Below, one piece after another: positions 1 through 6,209 of a DNA stretch of 14,573 bases. This DNA comes from Pseudomonadota bacterium (GTDB lineage: Bacteria; Myxococcota; Polyangia; Polyangiales; Polyangiaceae). Location: positions 1-14,573 of the forward strand of contig JAEZYO010000387.1 in the NCBI GenBank assembly GCA_023419055.1, written 5' to 3'. Positions within the stretch are counted from its first letter, which is position 1, and each line of letters opens with the position of its first letter. The position numbers and the translations under genes were made by a program. The notes beneath the pieces were generated by a model, which had not been told where the DNA came from, searched no databases, and saw only the letters and a list, made by a program, of their open reading frames with translations.

Positions 1-1524
1 GTCCCCGAGGTCGTGGTCGGTATGCTCGCGTGCGCGCGCCTGGGCGCGACGCACACCGTCGTCTTCGGTGGATTCGCGGCCGATTCACTGCGTGACCGCA
101 TCAACGATTGCCAGGCGAAGGTCGTGCTCACTCAGGACGGCGCGTATCGCCGCGGCAACGTCGTGGAGCTCAAGAGCACCGTCGACAAGGCCGTCGAACA
201 GACTCCCAGCGTCGAGAAGGTCATCGTGTTCCGGCGCCTCGGTCAGGAGAAGGCGCCCATCGAGCTCAAGCCAGGGCGCGACATCGACTGGTACGAGGCC
301 GTGGCGGGAGCGGAACCGGAGCACGGGCGCGAGCCCGAGATCGTGGACGCAGAGCACCCGCTCTTCATCCTCTACACCTCGGGGTCGACGGGCAAGCCGA
401 AGGGCGTGCTGCACACCACCGCGGGTTACCTCAAGGGCGCGTACCTCACGACCAAGTACGTCTTCGATCTCCAGCCCGACGACGTCTACTTCTGCACCGC
501 AGACGTCGGCTGGATCACGGGGCACAGCTACATCGCGTACGGGCCGCTCGCGAACGGCGCGACGTGCGTGCTCTACGAGGGCGCGCCGAATCAGCCGGAC
601 TGGGGCCGCCTCTGGAACATCATCGACAAGCACCGCGTCACGATCCTCTACACGGCGCCGACGGCGATCCGCGCCTTCATCCGGCAAGGCAATGAGTGGC
701 CGGCGAAGGCGGATCTCTCGACGCTGCGCTTGCTCGGCACGGTGGGTGAGCCGATCAACCCCGAAGCCTGGATCTGGTACTACGAGCAAATCGGAAAGAA
801 GCGCTGCCCCATCGTCGACACGTGGGGGCAGACGGAGACGGGCTCGATCATGTTGACGACGCTGCCCGGCGCCCACGTGACCAAGCCTGGAAGCGCGGGC
901 CTGCCGTTCTTCGGGGTCGAGCCCGCCGTCGTGACGAGCTCGGGCGAACCCGTTCCCGACGGGCAGGGCGGCCTCTTGGTTCTGAAGCGCCCCTGGCCGA
1001 GCATGCTGCGCACCGTCTGGGGTGATGACGACCGTTACCAGAAGCAATACTGGAGCGACATCCCCGGCGCGTACTTCACGGGCGACGGCGCGTATCGCGA
1101 CGCCGACGGCTACTACCGCGTGGTCGGGCGCATCGACGACGTGCTGAACGTCTCGGGGCACCGCATCGGCACCGCCGAAATCGAGAGCGCCCTCGTGGCG
1201 CACCCCGCCGTCGCCGAAGCGGCAGCGGTCGGACGCCCCGACGAGCTCAAGGGTCAGGCGCTCGTGGTGTTCGTCACGCTGAAGCCCGGTCACTCCCCGG
1301 ACGAGGCGATGAAGAAGGCGCTCGGCGAGCACGTGGCGAAAGAGATCGGCAAGTTCGCTCGCCCGGACGTGGTGCGCTTCGCCGAGAGCCTGCCCAAGAC
1401 GCGGAGCGGAAAGATCATGCGGCGCCTCTTGAAGGACGTCGCGGCGGGTCGGGAGGTCCAGCAGGACACCTCCACCCTCGAAGATCTCAACGTTCTGGCG
1501 AAGTTGCGCTCCGCCGAGGAGTAG
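1..1524 (+). CDS. acs: acetyl-CoA synthetase, 5'-truncated by the window edge
   Basis: AMP-forming acetate-CoA ligase: converts acetate, ATP and CoA to acetyl-CoA, AMP and PPi in the cytoplasm. The reading frame is open from base 1 ([16 protein letters not shown]...), so the ATG at 22 and the GTG at 13 are internal codons. About 507 codons remain of a family usually near 650 residues, so roughly the first 140-150 are missing. Adenylate-forming motifs appear in order: the P-loop-like [11 protein letters not shown] at 373-405, [15 protein letters not shown], then [10 protein letters not shown] and [13 protein letters not shown] of the core/C-domain hinge. Near the end is [11 protein letters not shown], whose Lys (1411-1413) is the residue that acetylation switches off in characterised Acs enzymes. 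The [11 protein letters not shown] stretch and overall match favour Acs over propionyl-CoA synthetase. Stop TAG at 1522-1524. No acetyltransferase or deacetylase gene lies beside it here. Confidence 0.97.
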   Translation, partial: VPEVVVGMLACARLGATHTVVFGGFAADSLRDRINDCQAKVVLTQDGAYRRGNVVELKSTVDKAVEQTPSVEKVIVFRRLGQEKAPIELKPGRDIDWYEAVAGAEPEHGREPEIVDAEHPLFILYTSGSTGKPKGVLHTTAGYLKGAYLTTKYVFDLQPDDVYFCTADVGWITGHSYIAYGPLANGATCVLYEGAPNQPDWGRLWNIIDKHRVTILYTAPTAIRAFIRQGNEWPAKADLSTLRLLGTVGEPINPEAWIWYYEQIGKKRCPIVDTWGQTETGSIMLTTLPGAHVTKPGSAGLPFFGVEPAVVTSSGEPVPDGQGGLLVLKRPWPSMLRTVWGDDDRYQKQYWSDIPGAYFTGDGAYRDADGYYRVVGRIDDVLNVSGHRIGTAEIESALVAHPAVAEAAAVGRPDELKGQALVVFVTLKPGHSPDEAMKKALGEHVAKEIGKFARPDVVRFAESLPKTRSGKIMRRLLKDVAAGREVQQDTSTLEDLNVLAKLRSAEE

Positions 1525-1547
1525 CTTCGTCCCGCCGGGATCCGGGC

Positions 1548-1553
1548 TAGACT
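1548..1553 (+). promoter_or_regulatory. candidate -10 hexamer TAGACT ahead of the GTG start at 1562
   Basis: The 37-base gap after acs contains CTAGACTCGG (1547-1556). TAGACT fits the TANNNT form of a sigma-70-type -10 box and lies 8 bases before the GTG, which puts the expected transcription start within about two bases of the start codon. No Shine-Dalgarno sequence precedes this GTG, consistent with a leaderless mRNA. I see no good -35 box (TTCGTC at 1526-1531 is weak). The same ten bases occur on the minus strand at 14108-14117 in a true intergenic region. Confidence 0.4.
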
Positions 1554-1561
1554 CGGGTCCC

Positions 1562-2326
1562 GTGAGACCCATCATCATTGGCGCGGGGCGCGGCATGCGC
1601 CTAAAACACAGGACCGACCTCGTCCCCAAAACCATGGTCGAGGTCATGGGCCGCCCCATGCTCGAGTGGGTGCTCGAGGCGCTCGGCGCCGCCGGCTTCA
1701 CGAAGAAGGACGTCGTGTTCGTGTGCGGCTACGCGGACCACGTGGTGCGCGAGCGCTACCCCGAGTTTACGTTCGTGAAGAACGAGGACTGGGAGAACAA
1801 CAACATCCTGCTCTCGCTGCTGACGGCGCGAGAGCACCTGACGGACGGCTTTCTCTCGACGTACGCGGACATCGTGTACGAGGGCGACATCGTCCGAAAG
1901 CTCGCGGCGGCGTCCGAAGACATGGTGCTCGGCTGCGACACGCGCTGGCGGCGCCGCTACGTGGTGCGCTCCCAGCATCCGGAGACGGACGCCGAGAAGC
2001 TCCGCGCCGAGGGTCGGCGCGTCGTGGAGCTCAGCCGCCGGATCGACAGTGAAGCGGCGACGGGTGAGTTCATCGGTGTGATGAAGCTCTCCCGCGCGGG
2101 CGCGAGCGAGTTTCTCGACGCGTTCGATCGGGCACGGGCGCGCTTCGACGGCGGGCAGTATCGCGAAGGCCGGACGTTCCAGAAGGCTTACTTGATCGAC
2201 TTGCTCGCCGACATGCTCGAGCAGGGCGCGGTCATGCACCGCGAGGACACGCCGGGCGGCTACATGGAGCTCGATACGCTCGAAGACCTTTCCCACGCGG
2301 AGGCTTGGTGGAACAGCCGCGCCTGA
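1562..2326 (+). CDS. LicC-like NTP transferase (phosphocholine/sugar-phosphate nucleotidyltransferase family)
   Basis: A 254-residue single-domain nucleotidyltransferase of the COG1213 type, expected to join an NTP (often CTP) to a phosphorylated head group or sugar in the cytoplasm. Visible features are the N-terminal nucleotide-binding signature IIIGAGRGMRL (residues 4-14), the PK motif (P22-K23) followed by VEVMGRPMLEW, NEDWENNNILLSL (74-86), which resembles the Asn-rich segment of LicC-type enzymes, a probable metal-binding D103, and a C-terminal GGYMELDTLEDLSHAE that resembles the E-x-D-T-x-x-D-L ending of phosphocholine cytidylyltransferases. The start is GTG at 1562; there is no Shine-Dalgarno but a -10-like TAGACT sits just upstream. 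The 3' end overlaps the phosphatase gene by 22 bases, suggesting translational coupling and a shared pathway. The real substrate (choline, inositol, glycerol or sugar phosphate) cannot be read from the sequence. Confidence 0.85.
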   Translation: MRPIIIGAGRGMRLKHRTDLVPKTMVEVMGRPMLEWVLEALGAAGFTKKDVVFVCGYADHVVRERYPEFTFVKNEDWENNNILLSLLTAREHLTDGFLSTYADIVYEGDIVRKLAAASEDMVLGCDTRWRRRYVVRSQHPETDAEKLRAEGRRVVELSRRIDSEAATGEFIGVMKLSRAGASEFLDAFDRARARFDGGQYREGRTFQKAYLIDLLADMLEQGAVMHREDTPGGYMELDTLEDLSHAEAWWNSRA

Positions 2327-3135
2327 CCGCTATTTCCGGCGCGGAGCTCGCGCGGGAGCTCGAAGCGCTGGGGCGGCACCCCGGTCAGGCGGTCGCCGCG
2401 TTCGACGGTGACGGCACGCTCTGGACGGGTGACGTCGGAGAAGACCTGTTCCACCGCGCCGTGCACGAGCGCTGGCTCTTGCCGGCGGCCGAACCCGCGC
2501 TGAAGCGCGCCGCCGAGGCTCACGCGGTGAGCTCCGACGGCGACGCGAACGAGATCGCTCGGCGCCTCTTCGAGGCGTACCTCGCGCGCCGCTTTCCGGA
2601 GAAAGAGATCTGCGAGGTCCTCACCTGGTGTTACGCGGGGCACGCGTACGAGGAGGTCGAAGCTCGGGCTCCCGCCGTGCTCGCGAGCGTGGGGCTCCGC
2701 GAGCGCCTGCAGCCCGAGCTCGAGCCGTTGCTAGGAGCTCTGCGCCGCGCAGGGGTGCGCACGATCGTGGTCTCTGCGTCGCCGGCGTTCGCGGTAGAGC
2801 CCGCGGCGGCGCTGTGGGGCTTCGACAAGCGCGACGTGGTCGCCGCGTGCCCGCGAGTAGTGAACGGTCGCATCACTCCCGAGATGGGGGGCCCCATCCC
2901 CTACGCCGGCGGGAAGGTCAGCCGTGCCCGCGAGCTCATCGGGAGCAGCGACTGGCTCGTGGCTTTCGGCGACAACGCCTTCGATATCGAAATGTTTCAA
3001 GCAGCGCGAATCGGCGTGGCGGTAAGACCGAAACCTGCGCTGCTCGAGCGGCTGCCTGGCCTCGAAAATGCGCGGATCCTAGAGTCGCTCGCGCCTCCCT
3101 CGCCGCCCATTGTTGCGGCGGAAGCTTCAAGCTAG
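2305..3135 (+). CDS. HAD-IB (phosphoserine-phosphatase-like) hydrolase
   Basis: A cytoplasmic phosphomonoesterase of the haloacid dehalogenase superfamily, 276 residues from a TTG start (GTG at 2308 is the next codon and equally possible). All four HAD motifs are visible: motif I FDGDGTLW with nucleophile D34 and acid/base D36; motif II S157 in VVSASP; motif III K204 in GGKVSRARE; motif IV GDNAFD with D223 and D227. The helical insertion between motifs I and II (about 45-140) fits a C1-capped SerB/HAD-IB member. It overlaps the nucleotidyltransferase by 22 bases, so translation is probably coupled. Such pairs often prepare or recycle a phosphorylated head group; this is inference. A phosphoserine phosphatase role is possible but the context does not suggest serine synthesis. 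The tail PAPPSPP-like region after residue 262 looks disordered. Confidence 0.88.
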   Translation: MVEQPRLTAISGAELARELEALGRHPGQAVAAFDGDGTLWTGDVGEDLFHRAVHERWLLPAAEPALKRAAEAHAVSSDGDANEIARRLFEAYLARRFPEKEICEVLTWCYAGHAYEEVEARAPAVLASVGLRERLQPELEPLLGALRRAGVRTIVVSASPAFAVEPAAALWGFDKRDVVAACPRVVNGRITPEMGGPIPYAGGKVSRARELIGSSDWLVAFGDNAFDIEMFQAARIGVAVRPKPALLERLPGLENARILESLAPPSPPIVAAEASS

Positions 3136-3148
3136 CTTGGCGAAACTC

Positions 3149-3862
3149 ATGATTTGCGCCCACCGTTCTCGCTTTGCGATCCTCACCCTGTTGTCGGTGC
3201 TCGGCACTGCTTGTGGCGGGGAACCTCCTCCCGCCAAGACCGCCGATGACGCCCCCGAACAGGAGGACCGTAGCTCGTCCGGCGTCGCCGTCTCGAGCGA
3301 GATCGGCGGCATGAACGAGGAAGCGGTCGACGAGGCGTTCACCGCCTCGGTGGGCGGCCTGCAGCGTTGCTTGGACGCCGGAGCGAAGCGGGTCGAGTTC
3401 CTCGGCGGATCGGTCAGCTTCTTCTTGAAGATCAACCTCGACGGCAAGGTGGATCACGCGCACCTCGAGCGTTCGACGCTCGGCGATCGCACGACCGAGA
3501 AGTGCATGATCGACGCCCTCCGCAAGCGCAGCTGGCCCAAGCCCGTCGGTGGCGAGCATGGCCTCGCGCGAAAGTCGTTCGATTTCGATCCGCCGAACGA
3601 CGTTCGCCCCCCGACCGAGTGGTCGAGCGACGAGGCCGAGAAGGGCCTCGAGAAGGTCGGCAACAAGCTCCACGAATGCAGCAGCCGCAAGGGCTTCGAG
3701 GCGACCTTCTACGTCGGGACCGACGGCGGTGTGCTCGCGGCCGGGGCCACGCCGCCGGACGAGGACGGCGAGGAGGCGGTGGACTGCATCGTCGAGACGC
3801 TGAAGGGCGCAAGCTTCCCCTCACCCGGGAGCTGGCCCGCCAAGGTCACGGTCAGCTTGTGA
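3149..3862 (+). CDS. lipoprotein with two AgmX/PglI-C-terminal-like modules
   Basis: A 237-residue predicted lipoprotein. I chose the ATG at 3149 because it gives a compact signal peptide (basic start, hydrophobic FAILTLLSVL, lipobox LGTAC with C22); an upstream TTG at 3110 would add 13 residues and overlap the phosphatase gene. After a short acidic linker come two related modules. The first (about 67-131) has C74, then GSVSFFLKINLDGKV, then C119 in CMIDALRKRSWPKP. The second (about 168-226) has C177, then ATFYVGTDGGVL, then C213 in CIVETLKGASFPSP. The pattern Cys, beta-strands with G-V, Cys, L-x(4)-[WF]-P is the one found in the AgmX/PglI C-terminal and TonB-C-like domains common in myxobacteria. 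It probably sits in the periplasm or outer membrane; the biochemical function is unknown. The stop codon overlaps the ribosome site of the next gene. Confidence 0.85.
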   Translation: MICAHRSRFAILTLLSVLGTACGGEPPPAKTADDAPEQEDRSSSGVAVSSEIGGMNEEAVDEAFTASVGGLQRCLDAGAKRVEFLGGSVSFFLKINLDGKVDHAHLERSTLGDRTTEKCMIDALRKRSWPKPVGGEHGLARKSFDFDPPNDVRPPTEWSSDEAEKGLEKVGNKLHECSSRKGFEATFYVGTDGGVLAAGATPPDEDGEEAVDCIVETLKGASFPSPGSWPAKVTVSL

Positions 3863-3869
3863 GGACTCG

Positions 3870-4610
3870 ATGACCGACCTTCGCGGCCGCCGCGCGCTCG
3901 TGACGGGCGCGGGACGTCGAGTGGGACGAGCGATCGCGCTCGAGCTCGGCGGCAGAGGAGCGAAGGTCGGCGTCCACTATCACCAGAGCCGCGAAGGCGC
4001 GCTCGAGACGTGTCGGCTCATTCGAGAGCGGGGCAGCGACGCGGTACCGCTCGAAGCCGACCTCACCGATCTGGCTCGAGCGCGTGATCTCGCGGATCGG
4101 GCGATCGCCGAGCTCGGAGGTTTGGACATCCTGGTCGCGAGCGCGGGCAACTTCGAGCGCCTCACCTACGACTCGCTAGACGACGCGAGCTTCGCGCGCT
4201 CGCTCGAGCTCAACGTCGCGGCCCCCTTCGCTCTGGTCCATCAAGCGTCGGCTGCGCTCCGAGCGGCCCGCGGCTCGGTGGTCTTCATCACGTGCTCGAG
4301 CGCGACGGTCCCCTTTCGCCATCACCTCCCGTACGTGGTCTCGAAGGGCGCGCTACGGCACCTGATGAAGACGCTGTCGCTCGAGCTTGCGCCCGAGGTG
4401 CGAGTCAACGCCGTGGCGCCAGGTCTCGTGCTGCCGGCCGAGGACATGTCGGGCGCCGACCTGGCGAGGATGATCGGTCGAATTCCGCTCTCCCGGAGCG
4501 GGACCCCCGAAGACGTCGCCGAAGCGGTCCTCTATCTCTGCCGGGCCCCGTTCGTCACGGGCCAGGAGCTCGTCGTCGACGGCGGCCGCACCGTCGCGGG
4601 TTTCGGCTAG
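3870..4610 (+). CDS. SDR-family oxidoreductase, pteridine-reductase/FolM-like
   Basis: A 246-residue classical short-chain dehydrogenase/reductase, cytoplasmic and NAD(P)H-dependent. The cofactor motif is TGAGRRVG (12-19), the TGxxxRxG variant of pteridine reductases rather than the usual TGxxxGxG; an Arg at that position often goes with NADPH preference. SAGN (91-94) replaces the usual NNAG. The catalytic set is N115, S143 or S144, Y155 and K159 (YVVSK). AVAPGLVLP and the C-terminal GQELVVDGG are family hallmarks. The ATG at 3870 is preceded by GAGGA (3861-3865), which overlaps the upstream stop TGA, so translation is probably coupled. Dihydromonapterin/pterin reduction is the best guess; a general ketoreductase cannot be excluded. 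Confidence 0.9.
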   Translation: MTDLRGRRALVTGAGRRVGRAIALELGGRGAKVGVHYHQSREGALETCRLIRERGSDAVPLEADLTDLARARDLADRAIAELGGLDILVASAGNFERLTYDSLDDASFARSLELNVAAPFALVHQASAALRAARGSVVFITCSSATVPFRHHLPYVVSKGALRHLMKTLSLELAPEVRVNAVAPGLVLPAEDMSGADLARMIGRIPLSRSGTPEDVAEAVLYLCRAPFVTGQELVVDGGRTVAGFG

Positions 4611-4619
4611 AACGAGCGG

Positions 4620-4877
4620 ATGATCCACCGCGAGGAGCGACAGTTCGCGATCCACCTCCACCTGTCGGCCGAGTTCGGCGAGGACTACGAAGGCGATGAC
4701 GACGGCTACGCCTGGTTCGAGCGCTTCGAACAAGAGCTGAAGCCACGCCTGTTGAACGCGGTCTTCGAGGTGCTGCAGCGCGATCCGAAATGGGAAGCGA
4801 TCGCGGCGCCCCGCGGGCGCGATCCCGACACGGCGATCGAGATCGACGTGCGGCGGCGCCCCGGGCTCAAGGGCTGA
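4620..4877 (+). CDS. small acidic hypothetical protein, 85 residues
   Basis: I do not recognise a family. It is probably a real gene: it begins 9 bases after the SDR stop, runs in the same direction, keeps the third-position G/C bias of its neighbours, and its translation is balanced rather than Arg/Ser-rich as out-of-frame translations are here. It has an N-terminal beta-like segment (RQFAIHLHLSAEF), an acidic loop E21-D-Y-E-G-D-D-D-G29, an amphipathic helix (about 31-53) and a last strand TAIEIDVRRR. The loop only loosely resembles an EF-hand and lacks the final Glu in register, so calcium binding is not claimed. TAGAAC (4608-4613), including the SDR stop, lies 6 bases before the ATG and could serve as a -10 box. 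The last 11 bases overlap the opposing lipoprotein gene. Confidence 0.75.
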   Translation: MIHREERQFAIHLHLSAEFGEDYEGDDDGYAWFERFEQELKPRLLNAVFEVLQRDPKWEAIAAPRGRDPDTAIEIDVRRRPGLKG

Positions 4878-5733
4878 AGCGGAACGAATAGACCCGAGGC
4901 CCCACCGGCGCCTCGGCGCCCTCCTTCGCGGGCGGCGTGAGCTCGATCACCTCGCTCGTCATGCGCTCCCGCGGGACGCCTCGGTCGGCGAGCGCGGTCA
5001 TCAAGCGAGCCGCCCGCCGCGTCTCGAGCTCGCTCGCTCCGGGCGCGGCGATCGTCACCTTCAGGCTCTGATGGTCGTTCGCGGCGCGAGCAATCGCGGC
5101 GAGCACCGGCGCCGCATCCACCACGAGCGCGTCCGCGCCTTCGGCGAAGAGCCGCCCTTCCGGCGCCTCGAGTACGACGCGGCCGTCTCGAGCGCCAAGC
5201 GAGAGCTCGCCCATACCCTGGTTTTCTCCGAGCAAGAGCGCCAGATCGCGGCCCATGCCCACCATCTCGCCGAGGTCGCGGCTGGCTCGCTCGACCCGGT
5301 CCATCCGTTCCTGAGCGAGCAACAACGCCTTGCCGAGGTCGCGCTTCTCGTTCGAAAACCAGGTGAGGTGGTCGCCCGCGCGCGCGAGATCGCTCTGGAG
5401 CTGGGAGACCAGCTGTGACGCGGCCTCGCGATCCTTCAGCGCCATCGTGCTCTCGAGCTTCGAGGCGGCGAGGTTCGCGCGCTCGGCGTCGAGCTCGCCT
5501 TGCTTCTTCTCGAGCTCGGCAGTGAGCGTCGCGAGGCGCGCCTCGGCCGCCGCTCGCTTCTGCGTCTCTTCTTGCCGCGCGGCGGATTCGGCTTCGAACG
5601 CGCTCCGCGCCTCGTCGTACTGCTTGGCCGGCACGCAGCTCGAGACGAGCCCCGCCACCGCGCCGACGCTCGCGAGCTGAATCAGGATGCGGGGGGCCGA
5701 GGTCGCGAGGTGCCAGATGAGCTTCTTGTCCAT
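4867..5733 (-). CDS. coiled-coil lipoprotein with degenerate OmpA/MotB-like C-terminal domain
   Basis: A 288-residue envelope protein. I chose the ATG at 5733 because GGAGAG (complement of 5741-5746) lies 7 bases upstream and a lipoprotein signal follows: hydrophobic LIQLASVGAVAGL, lipobox VSSC, lipidated C33. Extending the frame upstream gives only Pro/Arg-rich sequence that runs across the PilZ stop. Residues about 38-155 are Ala/Glu/Arg-rich and coiled-coil-forming. Residues about 182-288 resemble an OmpA-like fold: GRVVLEAPEGRLFAEGADAL, then ETRRAARLMTALADRGVPRER, matching the R-A-x(6)-L-x(3)-G-V helix. The usual GHTD peptidoglycan-binding motif is replaced by IAAPGA, so the conserved Asp is missing. 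It lies 17 bases downstream of the PilZ gene, probably in one operon, and its 3' end overlaps the 85-residue protein gene by 11 bases. Confidence 0.85.
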   Translation of the reverse strand: MDKKLIWHLATSAPRILIQLASVGAVAGLVSSCVPAKQYDEARSAFEAESAARQEETQKRAAAEARLATLTAELEKKQGELDAERANLAASKLESTMALKDREAASQLVSQLQSDLARAGDHLTWFSNEKRDLGKALLLAQERMDRVERASRDLGEMVGMGRDLALLLGENQGMGELSLGARDGRVVLEAPEGRLFAEGADALVVDAAPVLAAIARAANDHQSLKVTIAAPGASELETRRAARLMTALADRGVPRERMTSEVIELTPPAKEGAEAPVGPRVYSFRFSP

Positions 5734-5740
5734 GCTTCGT

Positions 5741-5746
5741 CTCTCC
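5741..5746 (-). promoter_or_regulatory. ribosome binding site GGAGAG that fixes the lipoprotein start at 5733
   Basis: The minus strand reads GGAGAG, 7 bases, then ATG. It supports the internal ATG at 5733 over the longer open frame reaching 5925. Confidence 0.65.
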
Positions 5747-5750
5747 GAAA

Positions 5751-6077
5751 TCAGTTCAGGGGGAGGCCGCGGCGGCGCTGGAGATCCAGGTGCTCGGCCA
5801 GGCTCAGGCGGTCGACGTCCGAGATCCGAACGAACGCGAGCGCCTGCTGAGAGCCGTTGGTCCAGATCGGGCGAGCCAGGAGCCGGAGCGGCTTCAAGCG
5901 CTCGGGCAGGTGCAGCTCCAGCCACTGGAAAAAGGGCACTTCTCGACGGTGCCGGCCGCGATCGACCACGATGCCGCTCGGCGAGATCTCGATGCCGCGA
6001 AACTGAGCCCGCCGTCCGCCGTCGATGGCGACTACTCGGAAATCCGTTCTCGCACGAAGGCCTCTACGACGCCGCAT
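5751..6077 (-). CDS. small PilZ-domain protein
   Basis: A 108-residue protein that is essentially one PilZ domain, a fold that commonly binds cyclic di-GMP and acts through partner proteins. Visible are the basic N-terminal run RRRRGLRAR (2-10) in the place of the RxxxR motif, ISPSGIVV (31-38) in the place of [D/N]xSxxG with Glu at the first position, and a C-terminal barrel strand ALAFVRIS followed by a helix (DRLSLAEHL). The ATG at 6077 is preceded by GGAGG with 6 bases of spacing. It is first in an operon with the OmpA-like lipoprotein and divergent from the transpeptidase gene. The Glu replacing Asp/Asn makes c-di-GMP binding likely but not certain. Confidence 0.8.
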   Translation of the reverse strand: MRRRRGLRARTDFRVVAIDGGRRAQFRGIEISPSGIVVDRGRHRREVPFFQWLELHLPERLKPLRLLARPIWTNGSQQALAFVRISDVDRLSLAEHLDLQRRRGLPLN

Positions 6078-6083
6078 GGGTGT

Positions 6084-6088
6084 CCTCC
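6084..6088 (-). promoter_or_regulatory. ribosome binding site GGAGG for the PilZ gene
   Basis: The minus strand reads TTGGAGGACACCC then ATG; GGAGG is 6 bases from the start, a near-ideal arrangement. Confidence 0.7.
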
Positions 6089-6098
6089 AATGTCGGCA

Positions 6099-6129
6099 AT
6101 TGTAGTCTCAACACCTACACTGTGGTCAA
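6099..6129 (-). promoter_or_regulatory. candidate sigma-70-type promoter for the PilZ-lipoprotein operon
   Basis: In the 132-base divergent intergenic region the minus strand carries TTGACC (complement of 6124-6129) and TACAAT (complement of 6099-6104). Both are close to consensus, but the spacer is 19 bases, longer than the ideal 17. The region is visibly richer in A/T than its surroundings. For the opposite direction, TTGTCC (6178-6183) is a possible -35 but I see no convincing -10. Confidence 0.45.
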
Positions 6130-6209
6130 GGGTTCGCTCCGACGGCCCGCCACTTCGTTAAGTCATTTGCCCAAAAGTTGTCCCTCACCTTCTCTCGGCC
6201 GTAGTTGCC

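Noticed and set aside
85..1701. 538-codon open frame antisense to acs
   Set aside because: Arg/Leu/Val/His-biased translation with no domain, opposite a highly conserved enzyme; typical of antisense frames in high-GC DNA.
4640..4710. EF-hand in the 85-residue protein
   Set aside because: The acidic loop has D/E and Gly but the position-12 Glu is not in register, and there is no second hand.
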